This document shows, in pieces, positions 7,604 through 18,680 of a stretch of 64,000 bases of DNA. The stretch spans positions 1 through 64,000 of the forward strand of contig NZ_JACHIF010000014.1 of NCBI RefSeq assembly GCF_014203045.1, given 5' to 3'. This DNA is from Prosthecobacter dejongeii. Its GTDB lineage: Bacteria; Verrucomicrobiota; Verrucomicrobiia; Verrucomicrobiales; Verrucomicrobiaceae. The position numbers and the translations under genes were made by a program. Position 1 is the first letter of the stretch. Each line of letters begins with the position of its first letter. A model generated the notes under the pieces. The model was not told where the DNA came from and did not search any database. It saw only the letters and a program-made list of their open reading frames with translations.

Positions 7604-10600
7604 TTAAATTTCCTCTTTGAGAAACCGCCCCGTCGCGCTGGACTCTACCTTAGCCACCTGTTCGGGAGTACCTTCGGCAACAATGCTGCCGCCTTGGTTA
7701 CCACCGCCAGGCCCTAGGTCCACAAGCCAGTCCGCACAGCGAATCACATCCAGATGATGCTCGATGACGATGACCGTGTTCCCCGCATCCCGCAGGCGGA
7801 ACAGCACCTGGAGCAGCGTCTGAATATCCGCAAAATGCAGGCCCGTGGTCGGCTCATCCAGCACATAGAGCGTGTTGCCAGTGGCCCGCCGGGCCAGTTC
7901 AGCAGAAAGCTTGATCCGCTGCGCCTCCCCCCCCGAGAGGGTGTTGCCAGCCTGCCCCAGGCGGACGTAACCAAGGCCGCACTCCTCCAGCGTGCGGAGC
8001 TTTTCCGCAATGGCACTGGCCTTGCCAAAAAAGCGAGAAGCCTCGCTGACGGTCATCTCCAGCACTTCGGCGATGTTGCGCCCCTTGAAGGTGATCTCTA
8101 GCGTCTCGGCATTGTAACGTTTGCCGTGGCAGTGGTCGCAGGTCACGTACACATCCGCCAGGAAGTGCATGTCTATTTTGATCTGGCCGTCGCCCTGACA
8201 TTTTTCACAGCGCCCCCCAGCCACATTGAAACTGAAACGACCTGCTTCATAGCCACGCACACGAGCCAGAGGCAGATTGGAAAAAAGTTCCCGGATCGGG
8301 CCAAAGGCTCCCGTGTAGGTGGCCGGGTTGCTGCGCGGGCTGCGGCCGATGGGGGACTGGTCAATGACCACCACCTTGTCAAAGGCCTCAATGCCAGTGA
8401 TGCCCTCGTGCCTGCCGGGTTCATCCTTGGCATGGTAAAAATGCCGCTGCAGAGCACGCATGAGGATGCGGTTGATCAGGGTGGACTTGCCACTGCCGGA
8501 AGGGCCTGTCACAGCGGTCAGGCAGCCGACGGGAAAAGAGGCCGTGACATGCTTGAGGTTATGCTCGGTGGCATCATGGATGGTGAGCCAGTCGGCAACC
8601 ATGGGCACTGCACTCAGAGCAAAGGCCTCAGCTCTAGCCTTCTTTTTAGCTTGGGAACTGAAAATGGAAGCCTCTGCCCTGGGGGCAGCACGGCTGCTGC
8701 CCAGCGGACCTTTCGGGGACACTCTGCCTGAGGGGGGGGAGATGCGAAGTTGCTCACTCAGATAGGCCCCGGTGAGGCTGGCCTGGGTGGCCATGACTTC
8801 AGCGGGCGTGCCCTGGGCGATGAGCTGCCCGCCGTGAACCCCGGCTGCGGGTCCCATTTCGATGACATGATCCGCAGCACGCATCATGGCCTCGTCATGC
8901 TCCACTACCAGCACAGTATTGCCCAGATCCCGCAGACGCAGCAGCGTGCGGATGAGACGTTCCGTATCGGCTGGGTGAAGGCCGATGCTGGGCTCATCCA
9001 GCACATAGAGCACACCGGCCAAACCTGCGCCGATCTGAGTGGCTAAGCGAATGCGCTGCATCTCCCCGCCGGACAGCGTGCCGCTTTCGCGGTTCAGCGC
9101 TAGGTAGCCCAAACCCACCTGCTCCAGAAAGTCGAGCCGCTTGAGAATCTCTTTTTGCAACTCTTCCACGTAACTCCGCTGGTGTACGGTCAGCGTCAAT
9201 GCCTGGACCCAACCGAGCGCATCTCGTATGGGGAGTGAACACAGGTCATGGATGTTGAGCGAACTGCCTTTTTTTTCAGTATCTTTGGTTAGGTGGCCCC
9301 CTCCAGTGAACCCAGAACTCAGCACCACGGCCAAGCTTTCCCGCCGCAGCCTTTTGCCTGCACAGGCAGGGCAGGGCAGGGGATTCATGTAGCGGGTGAG
9401 TTGGGTGCGCAGCGCGTCACTCTCCGCATTCGCGTGGAGTCGTTCGGCCTCCTTCAGGAGGCCCTCATAGGGTTTGGCCAGACTGCGTTTATTGGCTCCG
9501 GTGGTCAAGCCGGTGGTGATTGCCTGCTCCCCCGTCCCATGAAAAAGAGCTTCTTTGAAGGCCTTCGGCAACCCCTTAAAAGGCACCTCAACAGAGACCC
9601 CCATGTGTTTGGCCAGTGCCTCCACACCACGCTGGTGAAGTGCCTTCAACTTGGGGTTTCGCGACCACCAAGTCTTCACCGCGCCGTCTTTGATGGAAAG
9701 CTCAGGCTCTGGCACGATCAACCCTGGATCAGGGGCCATCAGTGTGCCTACTCCCTCGCAGGTCGGGCAGGCCCCGATGTGGGTATTGAAGGAGAAGTGC
9801 TGGGGGGTTAGCTTTTCAATGACAAAACCTGTGCGCGGATTTGCATAGGCCGTGGTGAAACTGAGAATCTCTTCGGGAGAAGCGCTGGTGCGTTCGCCTC
9901 CGCTCACCAGAAACTGCACCTCATTTTCATTCCAGCGCAGGGCGGCCTCGATGCTCTCCATGAGCCGTGCCTTCACGCCTTCGCGGATGACCAGGCGGTC
10001 CACCACAATTTCGACCCGATGTTCTTCACGCAGGCTGGGTTTCAGCTCTTCCTCCAGTTCCACTATTTCGCCATCCAGGCGCACGCGAACGAACCCCTGG
10101 CGGCGCAGCTTTTCAAACAGCGCCCGCAGAGTGGCCCCATCCGAAGGAGCCTGCGGGGATAGGACAACCACGCGGGTGCCTTCGCCCAGTTGCAGCAAGC
10201 GCTCGCCAATCTCCGCCGGGGTGTTTTTGATCAATCGTTCCCCGGTTTCTGGATCATGCGGTTGCCCGGTCACGGCATAAAGAACGCGCAGGTAATCGTA
10301 GATCTCCGTGACCGTGGCGATGGTGCTGCGTGGATTGGGCGCGCTGTGCACCTGCTCAATGGCCACCGCTGGAGACAGCCCCTCAATGAAGTCCACGTCC
10401 GGTTTTTCTAGCTGATCCAAAAACTGCCGCGCATAGGCTGAAAGGCTCTGCACATAGCGTCGCTGGCCCTCGGCATACAGAGTGTCAAAGGCCAGGGATG
10501 ACTTGCCGCTACCGCTGACGCCGGTGAGCACGACGAGCTTGTGCCGTGGAATGTCCACATCAACGTTTTTCAGATTGTGCTGCCGGGCACCCCGCACCCG

Positions 10601-10618
10601 GATAAAGTCCTGCGCCAT
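7604..10618 (-). CDS. uvrA: Excinuclease ABC subunit A
   Basis: The damage-recognition ATPase of nucleotide excision repair. Both ABC cassettes are complete: Walker [10 protein letters not shown] (residues ~33-41) and GPSGSGKST, with signatures [12 protein letters not shown] and [12 protein letters not shown]. The C-terminal zinc module (CEKCQGDG...[10 protein letters not shown]) is intact. In the first zinc module only the second pair remains ([10 protein letters not shown]); where E. coli has C-P-x-C the sequence reads [18 protein letters not shown] pair is also present. At 1004 aa it is longer than the usual ~940, largely because of a Ser/Pro/Ala/Lys-rich linker between the two halves. uvrB and uvrC are not in the window. 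Confidence 0.95.
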   Translation of the reverse strand: MAQDFIRVRGARQHNLKNVDVDIPRHKLVVLTGVSGSGKSSLAFDTLYAEGQRRYVQSLSAYARQFLDQLEKPDVDFIEGLSPAVAIEQVHSAPNPRSTIATVTEIYDYLRVLYAVTGQPHDPETGERLIKNTPAEIGERLLQLGEGTRVVVLSPQAPSDGATLRALFEKLRRQGFVRVRLDGEIVELEEELKPSLREEHRVEIVVDRLVIREGVKARLMESIEAALRWNENEVQFLVSGGERTSASPEEILSFTTAYANPRTGFVIEKLTPQHFSFNTHIGACPTCEGVGTLMAPDPGLIVPEPELSIKDGAVKTWWSRNPKLKALHQRGVEALAKHMGVSVEVPFKGLPKAFKEALFHGTGEQAITTGLTTGANKRSLAKPYEGLLKEAERLHANAESDALRTQLTRYMNPLPCPACAGKRLRRESLAVVLSSGFTGGGHLTKDTEKKGSSLNIHDLCSLPIRDALGWVQALTLTVHQRSYVEELQKEILKRLDFLEQVGLGYLALNRESGTLSGGEMQRIRLATQIGAGLAGVLYVLDEPSIGLHPADTERLIRTLLRLRDLGNTVLVVEHDEAMMRAADHVIEMGPAAGVHGGQLIAQGTPAEVMATQASLTGAYLSEQLRISPPSGRVSPKGPLGSSRAAPRAEASIFSSQAKKKARAEAFALSAVPMVADWLTIHDATEHNLKHVTASFPVGCLTAVTGPSGSGKSTLINRILMRALQRHFYHAKDEPGRHEGITGIEAFDKVVVIDQSPIGRSPRSNPATYTGAFGPIRELFSNLPLARVRGYEAGRFSFNVAGGRCEKCQGDGQIKIDMHFLADVYVTCDHCHGKRYNAETLEITFKGRNIAEVLEMTVSEASRFFGKASAIAEKLRTLEECGLGYVRLGQAGNTLSGGEAQRIKLSAELARRATGNTLYVLDEPTTGLHFADIQTLLQVLFRLRDAGNTVIVIEHHLDVIRCADWLVDLGPGGGNQGGSIVAEGTPEQVAKVESSATGRFLKEEI

Positions 10619-10677
10619 GCTCTATGATAAAGGGCGGTCAGCGGCTGGGCGCAAGCACTATGGCAAAGGCCTGGAGG

Positions 10678-12489
10678 TCAGCTTTGCTTATGATGCCGCG
10701 CCAGATAGCTGCGACAGTTATCCTCCCCCATGTATTTGGCCAGCAGTTTCGGGTCAGTCTCGGTGAGGTCCACGAGAATGAGGCCGTCGATGACGGAGGA
10801 GAAATCTTTGTCCACATTGAAGCTCAAGATCGTGCCGTTGAGCCGCAGGTAGTGCTTTAGCAGAATGGGGATGCCTTTGCCGTCGGTCTCAACACTGGAG
10901 ATGAGGGCGGAACAGTCGTCCACGTCCTGCAGATTGGCGCTGATGAACTCACGCATCAGCCGGCGGCTTCGCAGATAACGGAAAGGATTGCGCGGTTTGA
11001 CAAAACTGGCGAGGTCCTCGTGCAAGCAATTGCCCTGGAGGAATTCGACCATCATTTTGCGGCTCAGACTGTCGTAGTCCTTGCTGATGCTGACGGGACC
11101 GAAAAGCTTCCTGTAACCAGGATTACGCACCATCCAGTGCGCGATGCCTTTCCACAATAAAGGCAGGGAAGATAGATTCCGCTGATATTCCTTAATGATG
11201 AAACTGCGCCCCATCTCCACCGCACTTTCGAGGTGCGCAAGGAAGGGTTTTTCAAACTTGAAGAGAGTACTGGTATACAGTCCCTTCGGGCCGTATTCCC
11301 GCAGAATGATGTCTGCCCGCCCCAGGCGATAGGCACCTGCGATTTGCTGTTTATCCTCATCCCACAAAAACAGATGCTGGTAGTAACGATCGTACTTATC
11401 CAAGTCCACCTCGTTACCGGTGCCTTCACCTACATGCCGGAAGGTCACTTCGCGAAGACGCCCAATTTCCTGAAGAGTATCCGGGATCTCATGGGAATGG
11501 GCAGCATAAACACTGAGATTGCCTTGACCGGTGAGACGACCTCCGCGCTCCGCCAGTGCCTGCACTTCATTAAGAATGCGAGCACGATGCTCGGCTGCTA
11601 GAACGACCTCTCTCGAGGGTTTTGCCGAAGCTACAGAGGCTTCAACCGATGCAATGATTTTGCGTCGATTGGCCAAAACAAAGGTGTGGATCCGTAGATA
11701 TTTGGTCAGTGTTTCGTCATCTTCAAACTTCCGCAGCTTCGCAAATGGAATGGGGGTGCCGACCCGCATCTCCACTTCGCTATCGCGTTTGTTGCAAAAT
11801 TCACGCAGTAAAAGCCCTGTGCGCAGACGCGGGTGCAGGAGACCAGCAGCATGGAAAAGCGGGCTGTTGCTACCTGGGAAAAAAACAGGCAGTACTGTCG
11901 CCTGAGTGCGCCTAACCAATGAGCCGACATGGGAGCTCCAAACCGGCTCTTCGATACCAGATCCTGGCTTATAGCCAGAAACTTCACCCGCAGGGAAGAT
12001 CACCAGGGTGCCACCCGTCTTCAGATGCTTCAGTGCTTCTTTCATCGCACCCACATTGCTACGTGCAGCGGCCTCACCCCCGAAAGGATTGACGGGAATG
12101 ATGTGCGGACGCAAGGCTGGAAAGGCGGCCAGCATGGAGTTCGTCATCACCTTGACTTCCGCCCTCTGAGTGGCCGCGTAGTGGGCAAGGATAACTGGGT
12201 CCAAAATGCCGTAGGGATGATTGGCGATGACGATCAAAGGTCCTGATTTTGGAAATTCGAAATCAGTCGCTGCATCCACCGCATAGGTGGCATTCATGGT
12301 TTTTAAGACGGACTCGAACCATGTCTGACACGTTTGTCCCTGCGCATGATTTTTTTGAAGCTCGCATGCTCCATTGTAGATCTCATCCAGTCCGCGCAGT
12401 CCCAGAGTCCGGTCAAGGACAGGGCCAAGGATCTGATATGCACCACGTTGAAGCGGAGTGCGCAAATAGTCACGGAGATCGAGAATCAT
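10678..12489 (-). CDS. OlsF-like fused acyltransferase (PlsC-type + GNAT/OlsB-type)
   Basis: Two acyltransferase domains in one chain of 603 aa. Residues ~60-300 are a PlsC-like O-acyltransferase with [11 protein letters not shown] (His91, Asp97; the H-x5-D form seen in OlsA/hemolysin-like enzymes) and the downstream FPAGEVSG motif. Residues ~330-590 resemble OlsB N-acyltransferases ([17 protein letters not shown], then an AGAYRLG strand and [18 protein letters not shown]). In the known OlsF enzymes of Serratia and Flavobacterium, the N-terminal half performs the O-acylation and the C-terminal half the N-acylation of ornithine lipid synthesis; the order here matches. The ATG at 12489 is chosen because the longer frame from 12672 would overlap pyrF by 98 bp. 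It lies 85 bp downstream of pyrF. Confidence 0.75.
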   Translation of the reverse strand: MILDLRDYLRTPLQRGAYQILGPVLDRTLGLRGLDEIYNGACELQKNHAQGQTCQTWFESVLKTMNATYAVDAATDFEFPKSGPLIVIANHPYGILDPVILAHYAATQRAEVKVMTNSMLAAFPALRPHIIPVNPFGGEAAARSNVGAMKEALKHLKTGGTLVIFPAGEVSGYKPGSGIEEPVWSSHVGSLVRRTQATVLPVFFPGSNSPLFHAAGLLHPRLRTGLLLREFCNKRDSEVEMRVGTPIPFAKLRKFEDDETLTKYLRIHTFVLANRRKIIASVEASVASAKPSREVVLAAEHRARILNEVQALAERGGRLTGQGNLSVYAAHSHEIPDTLQEIGRLREVTFRHVGEGTGNEVDLDKYDRYYQHLFLWDEDKQQIAGAYRLGRADIILREYGPKGLYTSTLFKFEKPFLAHLESAVEMGRSFIIKEYQRNLSSLPLLWKGIAHWMVRNPGYRKLFGPVSISKDYDSLSRKMMVEFLQGNCLHEDLASFVKPRNPFRYLRSRRLMREFISANLQDVDDCSALISSVETDGKGIPILLKHYLRLNGTILSFNVDKDFSSVIDGLILVDLTETDPKLLAKYMGEDNCRSYLARHHKQS

Positions 12490-12574
12490 CGAAAAAACAG
12501 GCGGCAAGCTTGCGGGTGATTGCAAACTCGCAAGCAGACAAAGAGTGCCTTTCTTGTCACTTAAATCGCCTTTA

Positions 12575-13330
12575 TCAAGCCAGGGCTTCTTGGATGCGGA
12601 GTTTCCAGTCGGCTGCGACTGTGGCAAAACCACTGCGCTTTTCCTGGTGGTACATGATGCCGCGGGAGACATTCACCAGCACAGGGGCCTTGCGACCACT
12701 GCCTTTTAAGGAAGATAAATCGCCACCCTGGGCACCAAGACCAGGGATCAAAAGCGGTACGTCTGGAGTGCGCTGTAAAACGTCTTGAGCGGCGTTGGTG
12801 AGGCCGATAACTAAACCGACTTCGCGGCTGACTTGAGTCATGTCTGCCACCAGTTCAAACACTTTACGATCACCGGTCGGTTGCAGTTCCACATCCACCG
12901 CGCCGGGGTTTGAGGTCACTCCCAGGAGATAAATACCCTTATCGGCATACTTCAAAAAAGGCTCCAGGGTGTCTTTGCCCATGTAAGCATTCAGCGTCAC
13001 CGCATCTACACCGTAGGAATCATAAGCAGACTGAGCGTAGTAACCTTGCGTCTCCCCAATATCCCCACGCTTCACGTCGAAAATGACTGGGATCTCTTTG
13101 GGGATCTCTTTGAGGACCTGGGAAAGAATCCTCATACCCTTCCACCCCATCGCTTCGTAGTAAGCAGAGTTCGGCTTGAAGGCTGCCGCGTGGGGGGCAG
13201 TCTCCTCAATTACCTTGATAATGAACCGCTTGGTGGCCTCATCAGCCTGATCCATGCGCACGTCTAGGCCTACGCAAAGATTTGATCCCGTGGCAGCGAT
13301 TCGTTTTTCCAGTTTCTCTCTGAAGGTCAT
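12575..13330 (-). CDS. pyrF: Orotidine 5'-phosphate decarboxylase
   Basis: Catalyses the last step of de novo UMP synthesis, decarboxylating OMP. The 251-residue chain shows the substrate-binding NLCVGLDVR strand, the catalytic D-x-K-x-x-D array (Asp85, Lys87, Asp90 in FDVKRGDIG) and the phosphate-binding PGLGAQGGD loop. The extended active-site loop after [20 protein letters not shown] is of the longer 'type 2' form found in actinobacteria and many Gram-negatives. It diverges from purE, with 74 bp between the two starts, which probably contain both promoters. Confidence 0.95.
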   Translation of the reverse strand: MTFREKLEKRIAATGSNLCVGLDVRMDQADEATKRFIIKVIEETAPHAAAFKPNSAYYEAMGWKGMRILSQVLKEIPKEIPVIFDVKRGDIGETQGYYAQSAYDSYGVDAVTLNAYMGKDTLEPFLKYADKGIYLLGVTSNPGAVDVELQPTGDRKVFELVADMTQVSREVGLVIGLTNAAQDVLQRTPDVPLLIPGLGAQGGDLSSLKGSGRKAPVLVNVSRGIMYHQEKRSGFATVAADWKLRIQEALA

Positions 13331-13404
13331 GTCTCCCTATCATGGAAAGGGTAAGTGATTTTGGCAAATGGTTGCAGCCGCGATTTCTTCGGGCTAGTTG
13401 CGTT

Positions 13405-13902
13405 ATGAGTTCACCCCTTGTTGGTATCATCATGGGCTCCAGTTCAGACTGGCCCACTTTGGAAAATGCAGCCCGCGTGTTGCAGGACTTTGGCGTACCC
13501 TTTGAAAAAAAGGTGGTCAGCGCACATCGCACACCTCAGTTGCTTTATGATTACGCCACCACCGCACAACCGCGTGGCTTGAAATGCATCATCGCTGGGG
13601 CAGGTGGCGCTGCCCATTTGCCTGGCATGACCGCTAGCATGACCACGATCCCCGTTCTTGGTGTGCCGGTGCAGAGCAAAGCACTCAGTGGTGTGGACAG
13701 TCTGTACTCCATCGTGCAGATGCCCGGGGGGATTCCCGTAGCCACTTTTGCCATCGGCAATGCCGGAGCTCTGAATGCCGGACTTTTTGCGGTCTCCATG
13801 CTGGCCAACGAGCAACCAGAACTGGCTGAAAAACTCAAAGCCTTCCGGGATAAACAAACGGCCAAGGTACTCGAGAGCCAGGCTGAAATCGAAAAAGAGT
13901 AA
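13405..13902 (+). CDS. purE: N5-carboxyaminoimidazole ribonucleotide mutase
   Basis: PurE converts N5-CAIR (made by PurK) to CAIR in purine synthesis. The class I signature is clear: [16 protein letters not shown] at the N-terminus, VVSAHRTP with the active-site His, and [12 protein letters not shown]. It is 165 aa, normal for the family. The ATG at 13405 is used because the upstream in-frame ATG at 13342 would add 21 unconserved residues in the pyrF-purE promoter gap. purK follows 95 bp downstream on the same strand, so the pair is a purEK operon. Confidence 0.95.
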   Translation: MSSPLVGIIMGSSSDWPTLENAARVLQDFGVPFEKKVVSAHRTPQLLYDYATTAQPRGLKCIIAGAGGAAHLPGMTASMTTIPVLGVPVQSKALSGVDSLYSIVQMPGGIPVATFAIGNAGALNAGLFAVSMLANEQPELAEKLKAFRDKQTAKVLESQAEIEKE

Positions 13903-13997
13903 TGCTATTTCTGCCTCGCACGGGCTCTTTTGTTTCACCTTCACTCATTCGCTCCGAGAGTCCTTTGAGGATGCTGAGTGAATCCGATTCTTATTCC

Positions 13998-15140
13998 ATG
14001 TCTCCTTCTCCTCTCCTCCCTCCTTCCACGATCGGCATCCTTGGCGGTGGTCAACTGGGCCGCATGCTAGCCCTGGAAGCCCGCCGCAATGGTTATCGTG
14101 TGGTGATTTTCACCGATGAACCGAAGGGCTGCCCTGCAGGCCAGTTTGCCGATCTCGAAATCAATGCCGCTTACGATGATCGTGCAGCGCTGGATCGTTT
14201 CTTGGCCGAGGTGGATGTGGTGACGGCCGAGTTCGAAAACATCCCCGATGCTTGTTTGCAAGCAGTAGAAGCCGTCAAACCCCTGCGTCCGGGGAGGAAA
14301 GCTATCTACACGACCCAACATCGGGAGCGGGAAAAGTTGTTCCTGCGCGAACAGGGGATTGCCTGCGCCGAATTTCGAATCGTTGAAACCCTGGCTGAAT
14401 TAGAAAAAGCTGTGGGGGAACTGGGCCGTCCGTGTGTCATCAAAACAGCGGCTTTCGGCTACGATGGCAAAGGTCAGGCCAAGGTCGTGGCGGAGACGGA
14501 TCTCGCGGAAGCGTGGAAGGCTTTTGAGGGTCATCATGCCGTGGTAGAGCAGTGGGTGCCATTTTTGTGTGAGGTCTCGGTGGTCGGCGCTCGCAGTGTG
14601 GATGGCCGCATGGCCACTCATGGAGTAGTGGAAAACCAGCATGCTCATCACATCCTTGATGTCACTCTAGCCCCGGCCCGTGTAGATGCCAGTATCGTCG
14701 AGCAGGCTTTGGAACTCTGGGAAGCGGTGGCCGAGGGTTTGGATTATGTCGGCACAATGGCGGTGGAGCTTTTTGTCACCGCTGAAGGGCGGGTCTTGGT
14801 GAATGAAATCGCCCCGCGCCCACACAACAGCGGCCATTACACGATTGATGCCTGTGTGACCAATCAGTTCCAGCAGCAGTTGCGTGCGATCTGCGGTCTT
14901 ACATTGGGAGATCCTTCGCAGCACAGCCCTGCCGTGATGGTTAATCTCCTGGGCGATGTCTGGCCTTCAGAACTCGTGCATCCAGATTGGTCCCCAGTGC
15001 TGAATCATCCTCGTGCCCACCTGCATCTGTACGGCAAGGCGAGTGCCCGGCCAAAACGCAAGATGGGTCATTATACCGTGCTAGGCGATACGTTGGAAGA
15101 AGCACTGGATTCTGTGGAACAGATCCGTCGGTCATTCTAA
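13998..15140 (+). CDS. purK: N5-carboxyaminoimidazole ribonucleotide synthase
   Basis: PurK uses ATP and bicarbonate to carboxylate AIR, feeding PurE. The ATP-grasp chain shows GILGGGQLGRMLALEA at the start, KTAAFGYDGKGQ (ATP-binding loop) and NEIAPRPHNSGHYT, whose Glu and Asn bind metal. Length is 380 aa. The ATG at 13998 lies just before the conserved beta strand; ATGs at 13902 and 13971 are in frame but add only unconserved sequence. A convergent hisF gene starts its 3' end 22 bp after the stop. Confidence 0.95.
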   Translation: MSPSPLLPPSTIGILGGGQLGRMLALEARRNGYRVVIFTDEPKGCPAGQFADLEINAAYDDRAALDRFLAEVDVVTAEFENIPDACLQAVEAVKPLRPGRKAIYTTQHREREKLFLREQGIACAEFRIVETLAELEKAVGELGRPCVIKTAAFGYDGKGQAKVVAETDLAEAWKAFEGHHAVVEQWVPFLCEVSVVGARSVDGRMATHGVVENQHAHHILDVTLAPARVDASIVEQALELWEAVAEGLDYVGTMAVELFVTAEGRVLVNEIAPRPHNSGHYTIDACVTNQFQQQLRAICGLTLGDPSQHSPAVMVNLLGDVWPSELVHPDWSPVLNHPRAHLHLYGKASARPKRKMGHYTVLGDTLEEALDSVEQIRRSF

Positions 15141-15162
15141 AGGCTGCGTTTGAGCGGAGGTG

Positions 15163-15924
15163 TTAAAGCCTCCGCATAGGCACACCTTGGAGGCCCAGGT
15201 ACTCTTTCACGTCACCCACAGTGTATTCGCCGAAGTGAAAGATACTGGCGGCCAGAACTGCATCTGCTTTGCCCCGGCTGAGGACATCCGCCATGTGCTG
15301 CATATTTCCAGCACCGCCGCTGGCGATGACAGGAATGCTCACAGCTTCACTGACAGCCCGTGTCAGAGCGATGTCATACCCAGCCTTGGTGCCATCTGAA
15401 TCCATGCTGGTGAGCAAGATTTCGCCTGCGCCACGCCGGCAGACTTCAGCCGCCCACTCTACGGCATCAAGTTCAGTTAAACGACTCCCGCCATGCGTGT
15501 AAACACTCCATGAGCCGCGCTCGTTGCGCTTGGCGTCGATCGCCACCACCAGACACTGGCAGCCGAAGGCCTCAGCGGCCTCGTCAATGACTTGGGGAGT
15601 GGAGACCGCAGAGGAGTTGATGCCCACTTTATCCGCCCCAGCGAGCAGCATTTCACGCATGTCCGCCACGGTACGGATCCCGCCCCCAACTGTTAGTGGC
15701 ATGAAGCAGGACTCTGCCGTGCGGGCCACCACATCTACCATGGTCTTGCGCTTTTCATTGGTAGCGCTGATGTCTAGAAACACCAGTTCATCCGCTCCTT
15801 GTGCGTTGTACACTTTGGCGCATTCCACCGGATCGCCTGCATCTCTGAGTTGTAGGAATTTTGTGCCTTTGACCACACGGCCTTCTTTGACGTCGAGACA
15901 GGGAATGATGCGCTTGGTGAGCAT
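15163..15924 (-). CDS. hisF: Imidazole glycerol phosphate synthase, cyclase subunit
   Basis: HisF joins ammonia from HisH to PRFAR, giving IGP and AICAR. With the start at 15924 ([13 protein letters not shown]) the catalytic Asp falls at residue 11 as in characterised HisF proteins, and the second catalytic Asp sits in VVAIDAKR. The phosphate-binding GGGIRT and ASGGAGN loops are intact. It is 253 aa. The longer frame from 15999 would add 25 residues and is rejected. HisH and other his genes are not nearby, so this is an isolated his gene. Confidence 0.96.
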   Translation of the reverse strand: MLTKRIIPCLDVKEGRVVKGTKFLQLRDAGDPVECAKVYNAQGADELVFLDISATNEKRKTMVDVVARTAESCFMPLTVGGGIRTVADMREMLLAGADKVGINSSAVSTPQVIDEAAEAFGCQCLVVAIDAKRNERGSWSVYTHGGSRLTELDAVEWAAEVCRRGAGEILLTSMDSDGTKAGYDIALTRAVSEAVSIPVIASGGAGNMQHMADVLSRGKADAVLAASIFHFGEYTVGDVKEYLGLQGVPMRRL

Positions 15925-16064
15925 GGGAATTTGCAGATTAAAGGCTGCTAGGGGAGAGTCAAGGGGCAGGGGAGTTCCCATGTCCTCATTCAACATCACG
16001 GCAACGGGCCTTTCATTTGGACACTGCTACGTTATGTTTAAGTCAGTCATTCGTCTTTACCCTC

Positions 16065-16967
16065 ATGCCTTCACTGCACGCGCCTGATGTCCTTTGCGAG
16101 GCTTTCTTCCAGTTCATGGAAGTAGAGAGGAGGTCCTCTCCCCGCACTTTGGAAAACTACGCACACGCCCTAAAGACGTTTCGGGAAAAGCAGAAAAAAT
16201 TTACGAGTTGGGAGGCACTCACGGCGGATGACTTTCGCCGCTATTTATTTGATCAAATGAAGCGTGAGATGAGCCGAGCCACCATTCGCCTGCATTTCTC
16301 CGCGCTGCGTTCTTTCTTCAAGTGGCTGACTCGCCGCCAGGGCTGGAAGACGAATCCTTTGCTGGATGTGCAGCTGCCCAAGCAAGAAAAAAAGCTGCCT
16401 GTGGTACTCACCGTGACGCAGGTCACTGAGATGCTGGATCTGCCGATGAAAACAGAGAAAGAGCGCACCGCCCCAGCCTGGGCTCAGGAGCGAGATGCGG
16501 CCATCCTCGAGCTCTTTTACAGCACCGGCATGCGTCTCAGTGAATTGGCTGGATTGAATGTCGAGGATGTGGACTCCTACAGCGATACGGTGCGCGTTTT
16601 TGGCAAAGGCAGTAAGGAACGGCTTTTACCCATCGGCACACCTGCGATGGAGGCGATTCAACGATACCGAGTGAAGGCTGGTGTGCACAGCGGGCCGCTT
16701 TTTCTCAGCAAGCTTCGCAAGCGGATCACCAACCAAGCTATCGGCGATGTGGTGGAGAAGTACTGGAAGAAGTCCGGGCTGCCAGTGCACATCACACCGC
16801 ATAAACTGCGCCATAGCTTTGCCACGCATTTGCTGAACAATGGTGCCGACCTACGCAGTGTGCAGGAACTCTTGGGCCACGCCAGCCTCAGTACCACGCA
16901 GATCTATACCCATGTCTCCACTCAGCGAATGAAGGAGGTCTATGATGCCTCGCATCCGCGGGCCTGA
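16065..16967 (+). CDS. Tyrosine recombinase of the XerC/XerD family
   Basis: A 300-residue site-specific recombinase. The N-terminal SAM-like core-binding domain ([18 protein letters not shown]) precedes a catalytic domain with every active-site residue: Arg in [12 protein letters not shown], Lys in [24 protein letters not shown] (His and Arg), the [16 protein letters not shown] His, and the Tyr nucleophile in that same segment. Length and lack of neighbouring mobile genes fit the housekeeping enzyme that resolves chromosome dimers at dif. XerC and XerD cannot be told apart by eye. No dif-like site was recognised next to it. Confidence 0.88.
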   Translation: MPSLHAPDVLCEAFFQFMEVERRSSPRTLENYAHALKTFREKQKKFTSWEALTADDFRRYLFDQMKREMSRATIRLHFSALRSFFKWLTRRQGWKTNPLLDVQLPKQEKKLPVVLTVTQVTEMLDLPMKTEKERTAPAWAQERDAAILELFYSTGMRLSELAGLNVEDVDSYSDTVRVFGKGSKERLLPIGTPAMEAIQRYRVKAGVHSGPLFLSKLRKRITNQAIGDVVEKYWKKSGLPVHITPHKLRHSFATHLLNNGADLRSVQELLGHASLSTTQIYTHVSTQRMKEVYDASHPRA

Positions 16968-17023
16968 AAAGCTATCTGGCTGGACGCAATGTTGTCTAAA
17001 CCGAGTGCGTTAATGAAGTTTTT

Positions 17024-17896
17024 ATGAAGTGCTTCCTTTGTCTTTTCACGGCTCTTGTTTTCACCGTTATCAACGCCAAGGCCCAAGTGAAGAAGATGGA
17101 TCCCGTGGATGAGTTAGCGGCTACTCTGACGCCGACTCGCTCAGTGATTTACAAAAAGGTCGCCGATCGTGAACTGTCTCTCCATGTTTTCGAACCAGAC
17201 GGGCATCTGTCAACTGACCGGCGAGCTTGTTACATCACGATCCATGGCGGCGGCTGGACAGGTGGAAATGCCAAACGCATGTATCCATTTGCGGCTCACT
17301 ACAGAGAAAGGGGGCTCGTAGGTATCAGTGTGGAATATCGTCTGCATCAGCCCAAAGAAGGCGTGACTGTCTTCGACTGCGTGAAGGATGCCCGAAGTGC
17401 TTTGCGCTATGTTCGTGCGCACTCGCAAGACTTCGGGATAGATCCCCAGAAAATCATTGTCAGTGGGGGCTCTGCGGGTGGCCATCTGGCTGTGGCAACG
17501 GCTTTATTTGCGGATGTGAATGAAGCTGGGGAGGATACATCTATCTCGGCTGAGCCCAATGCACTTGTGCTTTTGTTCCCGGTGATTGACTGCTCTCCAG
17601 ACGGGTATGGACAGGTCAAAATTGGCAAAGACTGGAAAAAGATTTCTCCGGTGCATCAAGTGAAAGCAGGTTTACCTCCTACCATCACCTTTCATGGTAC
17701 CGGCGATACGGTGACGCCATTCATCGGTGCTCAACGGTTTCATGACTCCATGCTGAAGTTAGGAAATCGCAGTGAGCTGGTCGTCAATGAGAGCGGAACT
17801 CATGGTTACCTCATGCGAGATCGCGTTTTATTGGACGATACTTTCGTTCGCAGTGATGCATTTTTGACCTCGTTAGGACTGATGGTTTCACGCTGA
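17024..17896 (+). CDS. Exported alpha/beta-hydrolase (HSL-type esterase)
   Basis: A secreted esterase-like enzyme with an N-terminal signal peptide (hydrophobic core CLFTALVFTVINAKA). It has the oxyanion-hole motif HGGGW, the nucleophile elbow GGSAGGH, the acidic residue in HGTGDTVTPF and the catalytic His in GTHGYL. This is the carbohydrate-esterase/BD-FAE-like branch common in Verrucomicrobiota and Planctomycetota, whose substrates are often acetylated polysaccharides. The true substrate is not known. A second, non-exported relative is encoded at 22679-23548. Confidence 0.85.
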   Translation: MKCFLCLFTALVFTVINAKAQVKKMDPVDELAATLTPTRSVIYKKVADRELSLHVFEPDGHLSTDRRACYITIHGGGWTGGNAKRMYPFAAHYRERGLVGISVEYRLHQPKEGVTVFDCVKDARSALRYVRAHSQDFGIDPQKIIVSGGSAGGHLAVATALFADVNEAGEDTSISAEPNALVLLFPVIDCSPDGYGQVKIGKDWKKISPVHQVKAGLPPTITFHGTGDTVTPFIGAQRFHDSMLKLGNRSELVVNESGTHGYLMRDRVLLDDTFVRSDAFLTSLGLMVSR

Positions 17897-18053
17897 GTCA
17901 AAGGACTAGCAAAGTAAATAGAGCGGTGAAACGAAACGAAGATCAAAGAATTCTGGAATATCTGCGGAATTCATTCTCACACTTTTGGCCAGGCAAGTCG
18001 CCAACGCGGCCTATTTTTAATTGTGTTCCTTGGTTTCGGCAAATTTTTCTTCA

Positions 18054-18680
18054 ATGAACTCCTTCGTTCTTTCGCCCCTGCTTGAATTCGCCGGGATGTC
18101 GGCCTTACGTGAGTTTGAAATTGACCCCGTACCGATAACGAAGTCTGCTACTCCTCGCATGGCCCCAGCGCCCGATTTTAAGCAACTCATTGATACTCAC
18201 TATCAAGGGCTTTTCCGCTTCGCCCAAAGCATGTGTCGGCGCGAAGGCATGGCTGAAGATCTTGTTCAGCAGACTTTTCTACAATGGGCTCGCAAAGGCC
18301 ATACATTGCGAGACTTGGATAAGGTTAAAACTTGGCTTTACACCACCTTGTATCGAGAGTGGTTGGCTGTTGCCCGCCGAGAAAAGAAGCATGAGCACGT
18401 TGAGTTTGAGGCAGAGCTTCATGGTAGCACCCTAGACCTTCCGGAAGAAGACCCGCCCACACTAGACTCGGCCACATTGCATCGGGCTCTTGATGCCATG
18501 GAAGAACACTATCGTGCTCCTTTGGTTTTATTTTATCTGCGAGAATTGTCGTATCGCGATATTGCAGAAACGCTGGATCTTCCAATCGGAACCGTAATGT
18601 CACGGCTGTCACGGGCGAAGGATTCCTTGCGGCGTATCCTCCAGCAGACAGGAACAACCGATTTGAAACCCCGCTCATGA
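18054..18680 (+). CDS. ECF-type RNA polymerase sigma factor
   Basis: A sigma-70-family factor with region 2 (DTHYQGLFRFAQSMCRREG, EDLVQQTFLQWARKG) and region 4 (LRELSYRDIAETLDLPIGTV, a helix-turn-helix that binds the -35 element). It ends in an ATGA overlap with the next gene, which has the build of an anti-sigma factor. The start is uncertain: TTG 18021, ATG 18054, ATG 18096 and ATG 18159 are all in frame, and none has a strong ribosome binding site. ATG 18054 is given (208 aa), and the true protein may begin at 18159 close to region 2. Confidence 0.85.
   Translation: MNSFVLSPLLEFAGMSALREFEIDPVPITKSATPRMAPAPDFKQLIDTHYQGLFRFAQSMCRREGMAEDLVQQTFLQWARKGHTLRDLDKVKTWLYTTLYREWLAVARREKKHEHVEFEAELHGSTLDLPEEDPPTLDSATLHRALDAMEEHYRAPLVLFYLRELSYRDIAETLDLPIGTVMSRLSRAKDSLRRILQQTGTTDLKPRS

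Noticed and set aside
11531-11905. Plus-strand frame of 124 codons
   Set aside because: Antisense to the OlsF-like gene, low complexity and no domain; a shadow.
16065-16967. Tyrosine recombinase as an element-borne integrase
   Set aside because: Length, full Xer-like motifs and flanking housekeeping genes with no att repeats fit a chromosomal Xer enzyme.
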